A program made the translations under genes and the position numbers. The notes beneath the pieces were generated by a model. The model was not told the DNA's origin and did no database searches. It was given only the letters and a program-made list of their open reading frames with translations. Source: Fluviicoccus sp. (GTDB taxonomy: Bacteria > Pseudomonadota > Gammaproteobacteria > Pseudomonadales > Moraxellaceae). From it: 64,000 bases of DNA. Location of the stretch: the NCBI RefSeq assembly GCF_030646115.1, contig NZ_JAUSMX010000009.1, positions 434,001 through 498,000 of the forward strand. Reading direction: 5' to 3'. Of this stretch, positions 56,242 to 64,000 are shown piece by piece. The first letter of the stretch is position 1. Every line of letters starts with the position of its first letter.

Positions 56242-59200
56242 ATGCACAAGGCCGCCTTCTTCGCCGCCATCGACACCTGCCTCGTTGCCGACCGCCCGCG
56301 CCTGATCGCCCGTTGGCAGCGCCTGCGCGGCATCGCCCCTGAAAAGCGCGACGAAGCCGCCGCCCAGCTGCAAAGCCAGATCGAACAATCCCAGGCCCAC
56401 GTCGCCAAACGCATCGCCAGCCTGCCGGAAATCCGTCTCAACGACGACCTCCCGGTCAGTAGCCGCGCCGCCGACATCATCGAGGCCATCCGCAACCATC
56501 AGGTAGTGGTGGTCGCCGGTGAAACCGGTTCCGGTAAAACCACGCAGCTGCCCAAGCTCTGCCTGCTGGCCGGACGCGGCCGCACCGGTTACATCGGCCA
56601 TACCCAACCGCGCCGCCTGGCCGCCCGCAGCGTGGCTGCACGTATAGCCGAAGAACTGGGCAGCCCGCTGGGTGAAGTGGTCGGTTTCAAGGTGCGTTTC
56701 AGCGAGGCCATCAACGCCAACGGCTACGTCAAGCTGATGACCGACGGCATCCTGCTGGCCGAACTGACAGGCGACAGCTACCTCAATGCCTATGACACCC
56801 TGATCATCGACGAAGCGCACGAGCGCAGCCTCAATATCGACTTCCTGCTGGGCTACCTGCGGCAACTGATGGACAAGCGTCCCGACCTGAAAGTGGTGAT
56901 TACCTCCGCGACGCTTGACGTGGAACGTTTCAGCCGCCACTTCAACAACGCACCGATCATCAATGTCGAAGGCCGCACCTTTCCGGTGGAATTGCTGTAC
57001 CGCCCCATAACCACTGAAGCCGTGGCCTCCGATGAGGACGAAAGCTTCGAGCAACTGGAAGATGCCTTGCCGCGCGCCGTGCTGGCGGCGGTAGATGAGT
57101 GCGTGGAACATGGCCGTCGTTCCGGGAGGCCGGGGCAGGGCGATATCCTGATTTTCGCCAGCACCGAGCGCGAAATCCGCGAGCTGGCGGAAACCCTGCG
57201 CAAGTACGGTCCGCAACACACGGAGATTTTGCCGTTGTACGCCCGCTTGTCGCTGGCCGAGCAGCAGAAAATTTTCCACCCCAGCGGCAAGGGTCGCCGT
57301 ATTGTCATCGCCACCAATGTTGCGGAAACCTCGCTGACGGTGCCGAACATCTACTACGTGATTGATCCCGGTTTCGCCCGTATCAGCCGCTATTCCTACC
57401 GTTCACGGGTGCAACGGCTGCCGATTGAAGCGGTGTCGCAGGCGGCAGCCAATCAGCGTAAAGGCCGTTGCGGCCGAATTGCGCCCGGTATCTGTATCCG
57501 TCTTTACAGTGAAGAAGACTTCCTGGGTCGCCCGGAGTTCACCGAGCCGGAAATCCGCCGCACCCACCTTGCGTCGGTCATCCTGCAAATGCATGCGCTG
57601 GGTCTGGGTGATATCAGCAACTTTCCCTTTGTGGAACCGCCGGACAGCCGCTTCATCAATGACGGCGTGCGGGTGCTGGAAGAACTGGGTGCGCTGGATG
57701 ACGACCACAAGCTGACCAATCTCGGCCGCCAGCTCAGCCGCTTCCCGCTGGACCCGCGTCTGGCGCGGATGATCATTGCCGGGGCGCACAACGGTTGCCT
57801 GGATGAGATGCTGATGATCGTCAGCGCCATCAGTGTGCAGGACCCGCGCGAGCGGCCGCCCGAGAAGCAAACCCAGGCCGACCAGAAGCATGCCCTGTTC
57901 CGTGAGCCGGACTCCGATTTCCTGTTCTATGTGAAACTCTGGCGCACCTTCGAGGAAGTGCGCGGCGACCTGAGTGAAAACCAGCGGCGGCAATGGGCGA
58001 AGACGCACTTCATTTCTTACCTGCGCATGCGCGAGTGGAAGGAAACGCACCATCAGTTGCTGATCGTCTGCAAGGAGTTCAACCTGGCCCGCAACAGCGA
58101 ACCGGCAAATTACGAAACCATTCACCGCGCCCTGCTGTCCGGGTTGCTGGCGCAAATTGCGCACAAGGGCGACGACCGCGAGTTCATAGCCGCCCGCAAC
58201 CAGAAAGCGAAGATTTTCCCCGGTTCCATTCTGCACAAGAAGTCGCCTCCGTGGGTGATGGCCTCTGAAGTCGTGGAAACCAGCCAGGTCTACCTGCGCA
58301 CCGTCGCCAAGGTGGAACCGGAGTGGATTGAGCAGGAAGGCAAGCACCTGCTGAAGCACCATGTCTTCGAGCCGCACTGGGAAAAGGGACAGGGCCGGGT
58401 GATGGCTTTTGAGCAGTTGTCGCTGTTCGGGCTGATCGTCAACCCCAAGCGCAAGCTGAGCTACGAGAAGGTCAATCCGGTGGAGGCGCGGGAGATTTTC
58501 ATCCGCAGCGCGCTGGTGGAAGGCGACATCAACCTCAAGGCGGCCTTCCTCAAGCACAACCGGCAATTGGTGGAGGACATTACCCGCGTGGAAGACAAGG
58601 TGCGACGTCGCGACCTGCTGGTGGATGACGAAGTGCTGTATGCCTTCTACGACAAGCTGATTCCGCCCACTATCGCCAACGCCCGCGCCTTTGACGGCTG
58701 GCGGCATGATGAAGAACGCAAGAATCCGCAAATACTGTTCCTGAAGCCGGAGGACCTGCTGACCGGCGACAGCCTGCCTGCCATCGACGAGTATCCCGAC
58801 CATCTGGATATCAGCGGCCTGCGCCTGCCGCTCAGCTATCACTTCGACCCCAGCGCCGAGGACGATGGTGTGACGGTCAGCGTTCCCTATACGGTGTTGT
58901 CGCAGATTTCGGCGGCGACCTTGTCATGGCTGGTGCCGGGATTGCTGGATGACAAGGTGGAAGCCCTGTTGAAAGCCTTGCCGAAAGCCTTGCGGCGGCA
59001 ACTGGTGCCGGTGCCGGACACGGTGAAGTTCGTGGTGGAGAGGCTGGAAGGGAAGGCGCATTCGGCGTCGTTGGAAACTATGCTCAGCCAGATACTGATG
59101 CAGAAAAGTATCCGCGTGACGCCCGAGGACTGGCAGGACGCCCTTCAGCAACTGCCCGTTTACTGCCGTTTCAACCTGCGCGTGGTGGATGAAAAGGGCA

Positions 59201-60123
59201 AGACACTGGCGACGGGCCGGGATCTGGAAGAACTGCGGATCAAATTCGCCGGGCAGAAAGTTGTGGTGCAGCCGGCAACGGACGAATTGATGATTACGTT
59301 CCCCGAAGCCATCCCTCCGCTGATGGAGAAGAAGGTGGCCGGCTTGCCGTCGCGCAGTTATGCGGCGCTGGTGGCGGGGGAGAAAGGCGTCAGCCTGCAA
59401 TACCTGAGCAGCGAGGCCGAGGCGCAGCGTGAGCATTATCACGGCATGGTCTGGCTGTGCAAACACCAGTGCGCTGCGGAACTGAAACAGATCAAGAAAT
59501 ACATTACTCCGGCCCTGACACTGGATTACGCGGCCTTCGGCAACAAGCAGCAATTGGAAGAACAGGCGGTCAACGCGGTGTTTCGCACCGTCTGCCTGCC
59601 CGAAAATGCATATACCCGCGCCGCCTATGACGCCTGGCTGGGCAAGGTGCGGCCGAAGCTGTTGTCTGAAGCGGCGCGGCTGGTGCAGCAGTTGGGCGAT
59701 ATCTACCATCAATGGCGGGAAGTGCAGAAGGAGTTGCAGGGTATGCGGCAGGCGGTTTTTGCCCCGGCGGTGGAGGATATCAAGGCGCAATTGGAGGCTT
59801 TGCATCCGACCACGTTTGCGGCAGAAGTGCCCAATGCTCGCTGGAAGGAATATGCCCGCTACCTGAAGGCGGTGCATTTGCGTCTTCAACGGCTGCCCAA
59901 CAATATGTTGCGGGATACCCAAGGAACGCAGGACATGCAGAAACGCTGGAAGGCCTTGCAGCAGAAAAAGACCGACCGGATTGCGCGTGGTCTGACGCTG
60001 GAGCCGGTGGAGGAGTATCGCTGGCTGCTGGAGGAATACCGGATTTCCCTGTTTTCCCAGCCGATGAAGACCGCGGTGCCGGTTTCTGCGCAGCGCCTGG
60101 ACAAGCTGTGGTCGGAACTCTGA
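56242..60123 (+). CDS. hrpA: ATP-dependent RNA helicase HrpA
   Basis: 1293 residues, a full-length bacterial DEAH/RHA helicase. Motif I is GETGSGKTT (93-101) with K99, DEAH is at 190-193, motif III is SATL and motif VI is QRKGRCGR; winged-helix, HA2, OB-fold and the long HrpA-specific C-terminal DUF3418 domain follow. HrpA helps resolve stalled ribosomes and processes certain mRNAs. The ribosome binding site before ATG 56242 is weak and cytidine-rich. The gene is among the most G+C rich in the window. Long antisense open frames lie opposite it but are composition artefacts. Confidence 0.96.
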   Translation: MHKAAFFAAIDTCLVADRPRLIARWQRLRGIAPEKRDEAAAQLQSQIEQSQAHVAKRIASLPEIRLNDDLPVSSRAADIIEAIRNHQVVVVAGETGSGKTTQLPKLCLLAGRGRTGYIGHTQPRRLAARSVAARIAEELGSPLGEVVGFKVRFSEAINANGYVKLMTDGILLAELTGDSYLNAYDTLIIDEAHERSLNIDFLLGYLRQLMDKRPDLKVVITSATLDVERFSRHFNNAPIINVEGRTFPVELLYRPITTEAVASDEDESFEQLEDALPRAVLAAVDECVEHGRRSGRPGQGDILIFASTEREIRELAETLRKYGPQHTEILPLYARLSLAEQQKIFHPSGKGRRIVIATNVAETSLTVPNIYYVIDPGFARISRYSYRSRVQRLPIEAVSQAAANQRKGRCGRIAPGICIRLYSEEDFLGRPEFTEPEIRRTHLASVILQMHALGLGDISNFPFVEPPDSRFINDGVRVLEELGALDDDHKLTNLGRQLSRFPLDPRLARMIIAGAHNGCLDEMLMIVSAISVQDPRERPPEKQTQADQKHALFREPDSDFLFYVKLWRTFEEVRGDLSENQRRQWAKTHFISYLRMREWKETHHQLLIVCKEFNLARNSEPANYETIHRALLSGLLAQIAHKGDDREFIAARNQKAKIFPGSILHKKSPPWVMASEVVETSQVYLRTVAKVEPEWIEQEGKHLLKHHVFEPHWEKGQGRVMAFEQLSLFGLIVNPKRKLSYEKVNPVEAREIFIRSALVEGDINLKAAFLKHNRQLVEDITRVEDKVRRRDLLVDDEVLYAFYDKLIPPTIANARAFDGWRHDEERKNPQILFLKPEDLLTGDSLPAIDEYPDHLDISGLRLPLSYHFDPSAEDDGVTVSVPYTVLSQISAATLSWLVPGLLDDKVEALLKALPKALRRQLVPVPDTVKFVVERLEGKAHSASLETMLSQILMQKSIRVTPEDWQDALQQLPVYCRFNLRVVDEKGKTLATGRDLEELRIKFAGQKVVVQPATDELMITFPEAIPPLMEKKVAGLPSRSYAALVAGEKGVSLQYLSSEAEAQREHYHGMVWLCKHQCAAELKQIKKYITPALTLDYAAFGNKQQLEEQAVNAVFRTVCLPENAYTRAAYDAWLGKVRPKLLSEAARLVQQLGDIYHQWREVQKELQGMRQAVFAPAVEDIKAQLEALHPTTFAAEVPNARWKEYARYLKAVHLRLQRLPNNMLRDTQGTQDMQKRWKALQQKKTDRIARGLTLEPVEEYRWLLEEYRISLFSQPMKTAVPVSAQRLDKLWSEL

Positions 60124-60291
60124 GATTAGACACGCCGTTTGTCCGACAAAACCCTTGCCTGCCTGACATCTTTGAGGCAAATTGTTACACTTTTGCGGAC
60201 GGCCGTACCACGGCTGTCTGTCCTGCCTGACTGCGGACGGTTGTTTATCCGCCGGCGCCGCCCAAAATCGCCACCCGCGAGGAGTTGATGG

Positions 60292-61416
60292 ATGAAGAAG
60301 GTCCTGATCAGTGGAACCGGATTGTTCACCCCCAGTGAAAGCATCAGCAACGAAGAGCTGGTGGAATCGCTGAATGCCTATGTCGAACTGTTCAATGCCC
60401 GCAACGCCGAGGCCATTGAGCGCGGCGAAGTGCAGGCCCTGAAGGGCTCGACACCGGAGTTCATTGAAAAGGCGTCGGGCATCCAGTCCCGGTTTGTCCT
60501 CAACAAGTCCGGTATCCTGGACCCCGAGCGCATGTACCCCTTCATTGCCGAACGCGGTGATGACGAGCCGTCCATGCAATGCGAAATGGCGGTCAAGGCG
60601 ATTGCCGGTGCGCTGGAACAGTCCGGCAAAACCGCTGCCGATATCGACATGATTATCGTGGCCTGCTCCAACATGCAGCGTCCGTATCCCGCCATGTCTA
60701 TCGAAATCCAGAACGCCATTGGCGCCAAGGGTTTTGCCTTTGACATGAATGTGGCTTGTTCGTCCGCCACTTTCGGCCTGCAAACGGCGGCCGATGCCAT
60801 TCGCAGCGGTTCGGCGAAGTGCGTGCTGATGGTGAATCCGGAAATCTGCTCCGGCCATCTGGAATGGCGCGACCGCGACTGTCACTTCATTTTCGGTGAT
60901 GTCTGCACCGCCGTGATCCTGGAAACCGCCGATACCTGCACCAATCCCGAAGCTTGGGAAATTGTCGGCACCAAGCTGCAAACCCAGTTCAGCAACAATA
61001 TCCGCAACAATTTCGGTTTCCTGAACCGTTGTGATGAAAGCGGTGTCGGCCAGCGCGACAAGCTGTTCCGCCAGGAAGGCCGCAAGGTGTTCAAGGAAGT
61101 GTGCCCGATGGTGGCCGAACAGATTACCCGGCATCTGGGTGAGTTGAATCTGGAAGCGGCGCAACTGAAGCGGATGTGGCTGCACCAGGCCAACAGCAGC
61201 ATGAATGCGCTGATTGCCCGCCGTGTGCTGGATCGTGACCCGACAATTGAGGAAGCGCCGATTATTCTGGACCGTTATGCCAATACCAGTTCGGCGGGTT
61301 CCATCATTGCCTTCCACCTGCATCGCGATAATCTGGCGGGCGGCGATGTGGGCGTGATCTGTTCCTTTGGGGCCGGGTATTCGATTGGCAGCGTGATTGT
61401 GCGCAAGGCGAGTTGA
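60292..61416 (+). CDS. Beta-ketoacyl-ACP synthase III-like enzyme
   Basis: 374 residues, about 50 longer than E. coli FabH owing to an insertion near the N-terminus (~30-80). The Cys-His-Asn triad is present: [14 protein letters not shown] and NTSSAGS. This is the long FabH-like group seen in Pseudomonas and Acinetobacter, which can start fatty acid synthesis from longer acyl-CoAs rather than acetyl-CoA. Substrate preference here is not knowable. AGGAG about 6 nt before ATG 60292 supports the start. It is followed by two inverted repeat copies. Confidence 0.85.
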   Translation: MKKVLISGTGLFTPSESISNEELVESLNAYVELFNARNAEAIERGEVQALKGSTPEFIEKASGIQSRFVLNKSGILDPERMYPFIAERGDDEPSMQCEMAVKAIAGALEQSGKTAADIDMIIVACSNMQRPYPAMSIEIQNAIGAKGFAFDMNVACSSATFGLQTAADAIRSGSAKCVLMVNPEICSGHLEWRDRDCHFIFGDVCTAVILETADTCTNPEAWEIVGTKLQTQFSNNIRNNFGFLNRCDESGVGQRDKLFRQEGRKVFKEVCPMVAEQITRHLGELNLEAAQLKRMWLHQANSSMNALIARRVLDRDPTIEEAPIILDRYANTSSAGSIIAFHLHRDNLAGGDVGVICSFGAGYSIGSVIVRKAS

Positions 61417-61433
61417 TACCCGGATTCATCATG

Positions 61434-61505
61434 CCCGCGAAGGCGGGTATCCACCTCCGACAAACACAATTAGCTTTACGCACCGTAGATTCCCGCCTTC
61501 GCGGG
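61434..61505. repeat. Pair of oppositely oriented short palindromic repeats
   Basis: CCCGCGAAGGCGGG (61434-61447) and CCCGCCTTCGCGGG (61492-61505) are each near-perfect hairpins and are inverse copies of each other, 44 bp apart, in the gap between the convergent KAS III-like and DUF3108 genes. Such units are typical of REP-like intergenic repeats. No transposase is nearby. Confidence 0.7.
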
Positions 61506-61536
61506 AGTCAGCGGCTAGCAGCGGGAGATGTGCTCC

Positions 61537-62781
61537 TCAGGGTGCATCTTCTCCCGGCAAGCCCGACCCTTTCTGTTCCTGCTGATACTGCTTGAAGTCT
61601 GGACGATCCATCCATTCCGCCGGGACAGAGCTGTCTTCGTCTTCTTCCTGACTTCCTTTTACCTTCTTGCCATAGCGCATCTGTCCTTCAAACGACAAGT
61701 CTTTCAGGCTCATTTCCAGCGTTTCCGCCTTGCGCTTGATCAGAATCTTGGCGGGAAAATTCCGATGCTCCGGGGCCAGCCAGATGTCCACCTCAAAAGG
61801 GGTGCCTTCGCGACTTTTGCCCTGGATATGCAGGGTTTTAAGAATGCCGCCGGGTAACTTGAGGGTTTCTTCTCCGGCCAGTGTCAAATCCACAATCGAA
61901 AAACTGGCGCCGGTGGTGAAATAAAGTGTCATCGGCTCGCCGGTAAAACTCACCGCCAGTTGATAGGCCATGCTGAGATGGTCGTAGATATTTTCGGTGA
62001 TACGGACGGAGCGCGGACGATCCGGCTTGCCATAGGACAAGACATTGTTTTGATAATCAAAGTCAGCGAAACGCAAAATCTTCTTGTTCATCATCAACCG
62101 GTATTTCCAGGGCTTCAAAGTCCCGTCCGGTGTTATTTCCCCTTCTGTGGTCATGCGGAACTTAAAGCCGACAAATGAGCTGCTGTTTTCAATGCTGTAC
62201 TGGTAACCCTCCATGCGCCAAACCTGAAGCACATTGGCCTTGATGCCCTCGACGGCGGCGCGGAAATTGGCCTGTAATTCCGCCGGGAAGGCCGGTGGCG
62301 GTTCCACCTTGGGGGCCGGTGGCGCCGGTGGCGTGTCCACTTGGGCAACCACCGGTGTTTCTTCCGCTATGACTGGAGGTGGCGGTGGCGGTGGCGCAAC
62401 AGCAGGGCCGTTTTCAGCCGTCAATACCGGTGTGCCTGGAGCGCTGTTGGAAGCCGCGACGGGTTTCCGAGCAGCCGGTTTCGGCGTAGGTAAAGGCTTC
62501 ACAACCGGAGGAACGGCCACGGGTTTCGGCGGTTCCACAAACGTCAAGGTCACCCGAGTCGCTCCGGCAACACCTGTCGGGCGAGCCCCGGATTTGACGT
62601 TCAGCTTGACCTTGGGGACTGATTTCGCCTTCTTCTTTTCCAACACCTGGTCAGGGTCGTCCGGTTCCAGCATTTCCGTGAGCGCAGCCAGATCGCCGTC
62701 CCACATCATGGACAGATGCACCAGCAGGGACAGCAGGAGGGCTGTCCCCAGGGTGTGGCGCTTGAACCAGGCAAAACTCAC
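61537..62781 (-). CDS. DUF3108 protein with TonB-like proline-rich N-terminal half
   Basis: 414 residues. One N-terminal membrane helix (~10-28) is followed by a TonB-like half (~35-175) rich in Pro, Lys and Val, including PPPPPPPVI. A DUF3108 beta-sandwich (~180-380) with YQYSIENSSSFVGFKF follows, and the tail is acidic. DUF3108 domains are periplasmic and of unknown function; the rigid Pro-rich spacer could reach across the periplasm. It follows hemL on the same strand 14 bp after the hemL stop, a common gene pair in beta- and gammaproteobacteria. Confidence 0.8.
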   Translation of the reverse strand: MSFAWFKRHTLGTALLLSLLVHLSMMWDGDLAALTEMLEPDDPDQVLEKKKAKSVPKVKLNVKSGARPTGVAGATRVTLTFVEPPKPVAVPPVVKPLPTPKPAARKPVAASNSAPGTPVLTAENGPAVAPPPPPPPVIAEETPVVAQVDTPPAPPAPKVEPPPAFPAELQANFRAAVEGIKANVLQVWRMEGYQYSIENSSSFVGFKFRMTTEGEITPDGTLKPWKYRLMMNKKILRFADFDYQNNVLSYGKPDRPRSVRITENIYDHLSMAYQLAVSFTGEPMTLYFTTGASFSIVDLTLAGEETLKLPGGILKTLHIQGKSREGTPFEVDIWLAPEHRNFPAKILIKRKAETLEMSLKDLSFEGQMRYGKKVKGSQEEDEDSSVPAEWMDRPDFKQYQQEQKGSGLPGEDAP

Positions 62782-62795
62782 GTTGGGTGCGCCGT

Positions 62796-64000
62796 TCAGG
62801 CAGCCGCGACACGGGCGAATGCCCGTTCGGCGGCGTCCAGCGTGGCCTGGATATCGGCGTCGCTGTGGGTGCTGGATATGAATCCGGCCTCGAACGCGGA
62901 CGGAGCCAGGTAAATGCCTTCGTCCAGCATGGCATGGAAGAATTGCTTGAAGTGTTCGATGTTGCAGGTGGTGGCTTCGGCGTAGCTGGTTACCACTTTC
63001 TTGTCGGTAAAGAACAGGCCGAACATGGCACCGACCTGAGCGGTAGTGAACGGCACCCCGGCGGCATCGGCGCGGGCCTGCAGGCCGCTGAGCAGGGTAG
63101 CCAGCTGGCTAGTTAGGTTTTCATAGAAACCGGGCTGGCTGATCAAGTTGAGCATGGTGAGACCAGCGCTCATGGCCAGCGGGTTGCCGGACAGGGTTCC
63201 GGCCTGATACACCGGACCCAGCGGCGCAATGCATTCCATGATTTCACGCTTGCCGCCGAATGCACCCACCGGCAAACCCGCGCCGATGATCTTGCCCAGC
63301 GTGGTCAGATCGGGCTTGATGCCGTAATAAGCCTGGGCGCCGCCCAAGGCGACGCGGAAACCCGTCATCACTTCATCAAAAATCAGCACCGCGCCATAAC
63401 GGGTGCAGAGGTCGCGCATGGCGTTGAGGAATTCGCGGGTGGGGGCAATCAGGTTCATGTTGCCCGCCACCGGCTCCACGATGATGCAGGCAATTTCCTC
63501 ACCCAGTTCGGCAAAGAGCTTCATCAGCGCATCGGGATCGTTATAGGGCAGGGTCAGCGTGTGCTTGGCAAGGTCGGCGGGCACACCCGGCGAGGTGGGA
63601 ACGCCCAGTGTCAGCATGCCGGAACCGGCCTTGACCAGCAGCGAGTCGGCATGGCCGTGGTAGCAACCTTCAAACTTGACCAGCTTGTCGCGGCCGGTAA
63701 AACCACGCGCCAGGCGGATGGCGCTCATGGTGGCTTCGGTGCCGGAACTGACCATGCGCACCATGTCCATGGAGGGCAGGATTTCGCAGACCTTGTCGGC
63801 CATGGCGATTTCCAGCTCGGTGGGCGCACCGAAGCTGAGGCCGTCTTCCGCCGCCACCTGCACCGCCTTGATGATGTCGGGGTGGGCGTGACCCAGAATC
63901 ATGGGGCCCCAGGAGCCGACATAATCAATGTACTTCTTGCCGTCGGCATCCCAGAGGTAAGCCCCTTTGCCCTTGGCGAAGAAAATGGGGGTGCCGCCGA
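62796..64000 (-). CDS. hemL: Glutamate-1-semialdehyde 2,1-aminomutase, 5' end beyond window
   Basis: The visible 401 codons include the full C-terminal two thirds and most of the N-terminal part; frame continuity reaches the right edge ([20 protein letters not shown]). PLP motifs are [31 protein letters not shown], an Asp in [11 protein letters not shown], and the lysine in [18 protein letters not shown]. It converts glutamate 1-semialdehyde to 5-aminolevulinate for haem synthesis. About the first 30 residues are missing. It is upstream of the DUF3108 gene. Confidence 0.96.
   Translation of the reverse strand, partial: GGTPIFFAKGKGAYLWDADGKKYIDYVGSWGPMILGHAHPDIIKAVQVAAEDGLSFGAPTELEIAMADKVCEILPSMDMVRMVSSGTEATMSAIRLARGFTGRDKLVKFEGCYHGHADSLLVKAGSGMLTLGVPTSPGVPADLAKHTLTLPYNDPDALMKLFAELGEEIACIIVEPVAGNMNLIAPTREFLNAMRDLCTRYGAVLIFDEVMTGFRVALGGAQAYYGIKPDLTTLGKIIGAGLPVGAFGGKREIMECIAPLGPVYQAGTLSGNPLAMSAGLTMLNLISQPGFYENLTSQLATLLSGLQARADAAGVPFTTAQVGAMFGLFFTDKKVVTSYAEATTCNIEHFKQFFHAMLDEGIYLAPSAFEAGFISSTHSDADIQATLDAAERAFARVAAA

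Noticed and set aside
55927-57279. Antisense open frame opposite the N-terminal half of hrpA
   Set aside because: Same reasoning: low-complexity composition and no supporting signals.
58924-61323. Long antisense open frame opposite hrpA and the KAS III-like gene
   Set aside because: It lies opposite two well-supported genes, crosses their boundary, and has a Gln/His/Leu/Arg-rich composition typical of reading G+C-rich genes backwards. No motif or ribosome binding site was seen.

Overview
The window reads as ordinary, gene-dense chromosome of a Gram-negative gammaproteobacterium, most likely of the order Pseudomonadales. The evidence is a complete Pseudomonas-type Pil-Chp locus (pilG-pilH-pilI-pilJ-pilK-chpA-chpB-chpC), a full Na+-NQR operon with its maturation genes apbE and nqrM, a sucA-sucB-lpd-sucC-sucD operon, and the conserved ygfZ/sdhE/ygfX/nadB/rseC/mucD neighbourhood. 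That last locus lacks rpoE-rseA-rseB, which together with NQR would suit a Moraxellaceae-like lineage; this placement is inference. Both window ends cut genes (an exported protein on the left, hemL on the right). I found no rRNA, tRNA, CRISPR array, transposase, prophage or plasmid signature.

Layout: 1-3400 holds an exported-protein fragment, a TauE/SafE permease and a membrane GGDEF-EAL protein whose EAL domain lacks a key glutamate. 3799-17700 is the Pil-Chp operon, about 14 kb in one direction and dominated by a 2637-residue ChpA; pilU and an MFS transporter follow. 20349-27644 is nqrABCDEF-apbE-nqrM. 27648-33815 carries a glycerophosphodiester phosphodiesterase, a small periplasmic protein, a TetR regulator, ung translationally coupled to an acyl-CoA hydrolase, a methyltransferase, ygfZ, sdhE and ygfX. 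33819-37519 carries nadB, rseC and a mucD/degP-type protease. 37935-45637 is the 2-oxoglutarate dehydrogenase/succinyl-CoA synthetase operon. 45891-55548 is a mixed set: ompW, slyD, lipase, M61 peptidase, fadD, a FecR-domain protein, a Cys-rich repeat protein, an AI-2E-type permease, YjdM/PhnA, a small unknown and an FKBP. 55645-64000 has a small acidic protein of foreign-looking composition, hrpA, a KAS III-like enzyme, a DUF3108 protein and hemL.

Functionally, the Pil-Chp proteins should couple surface sensing through PilJ to type IV pilus motors, with PilU encoded next door and PilT elsewhere. The NQR operon supplies a sodium-motive force from NADH, with ApbE attaching FMN and NqrM supplying the iron centre. 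The suc operon supplies TCA flux from 2-oxoglutarate to succinate, and SdhE flavinylates succinate dehydrogenase (not encoded here). The least ordinary features are a seven-copy ~23-residue linear motif in the ChpA linker, a pair of almost identical HPt domains in the same protein, the missing sigma-E module, the degenerate EAL site, a 2 x 4-Cys repeat protein, and several palindromes in intergenic regions.
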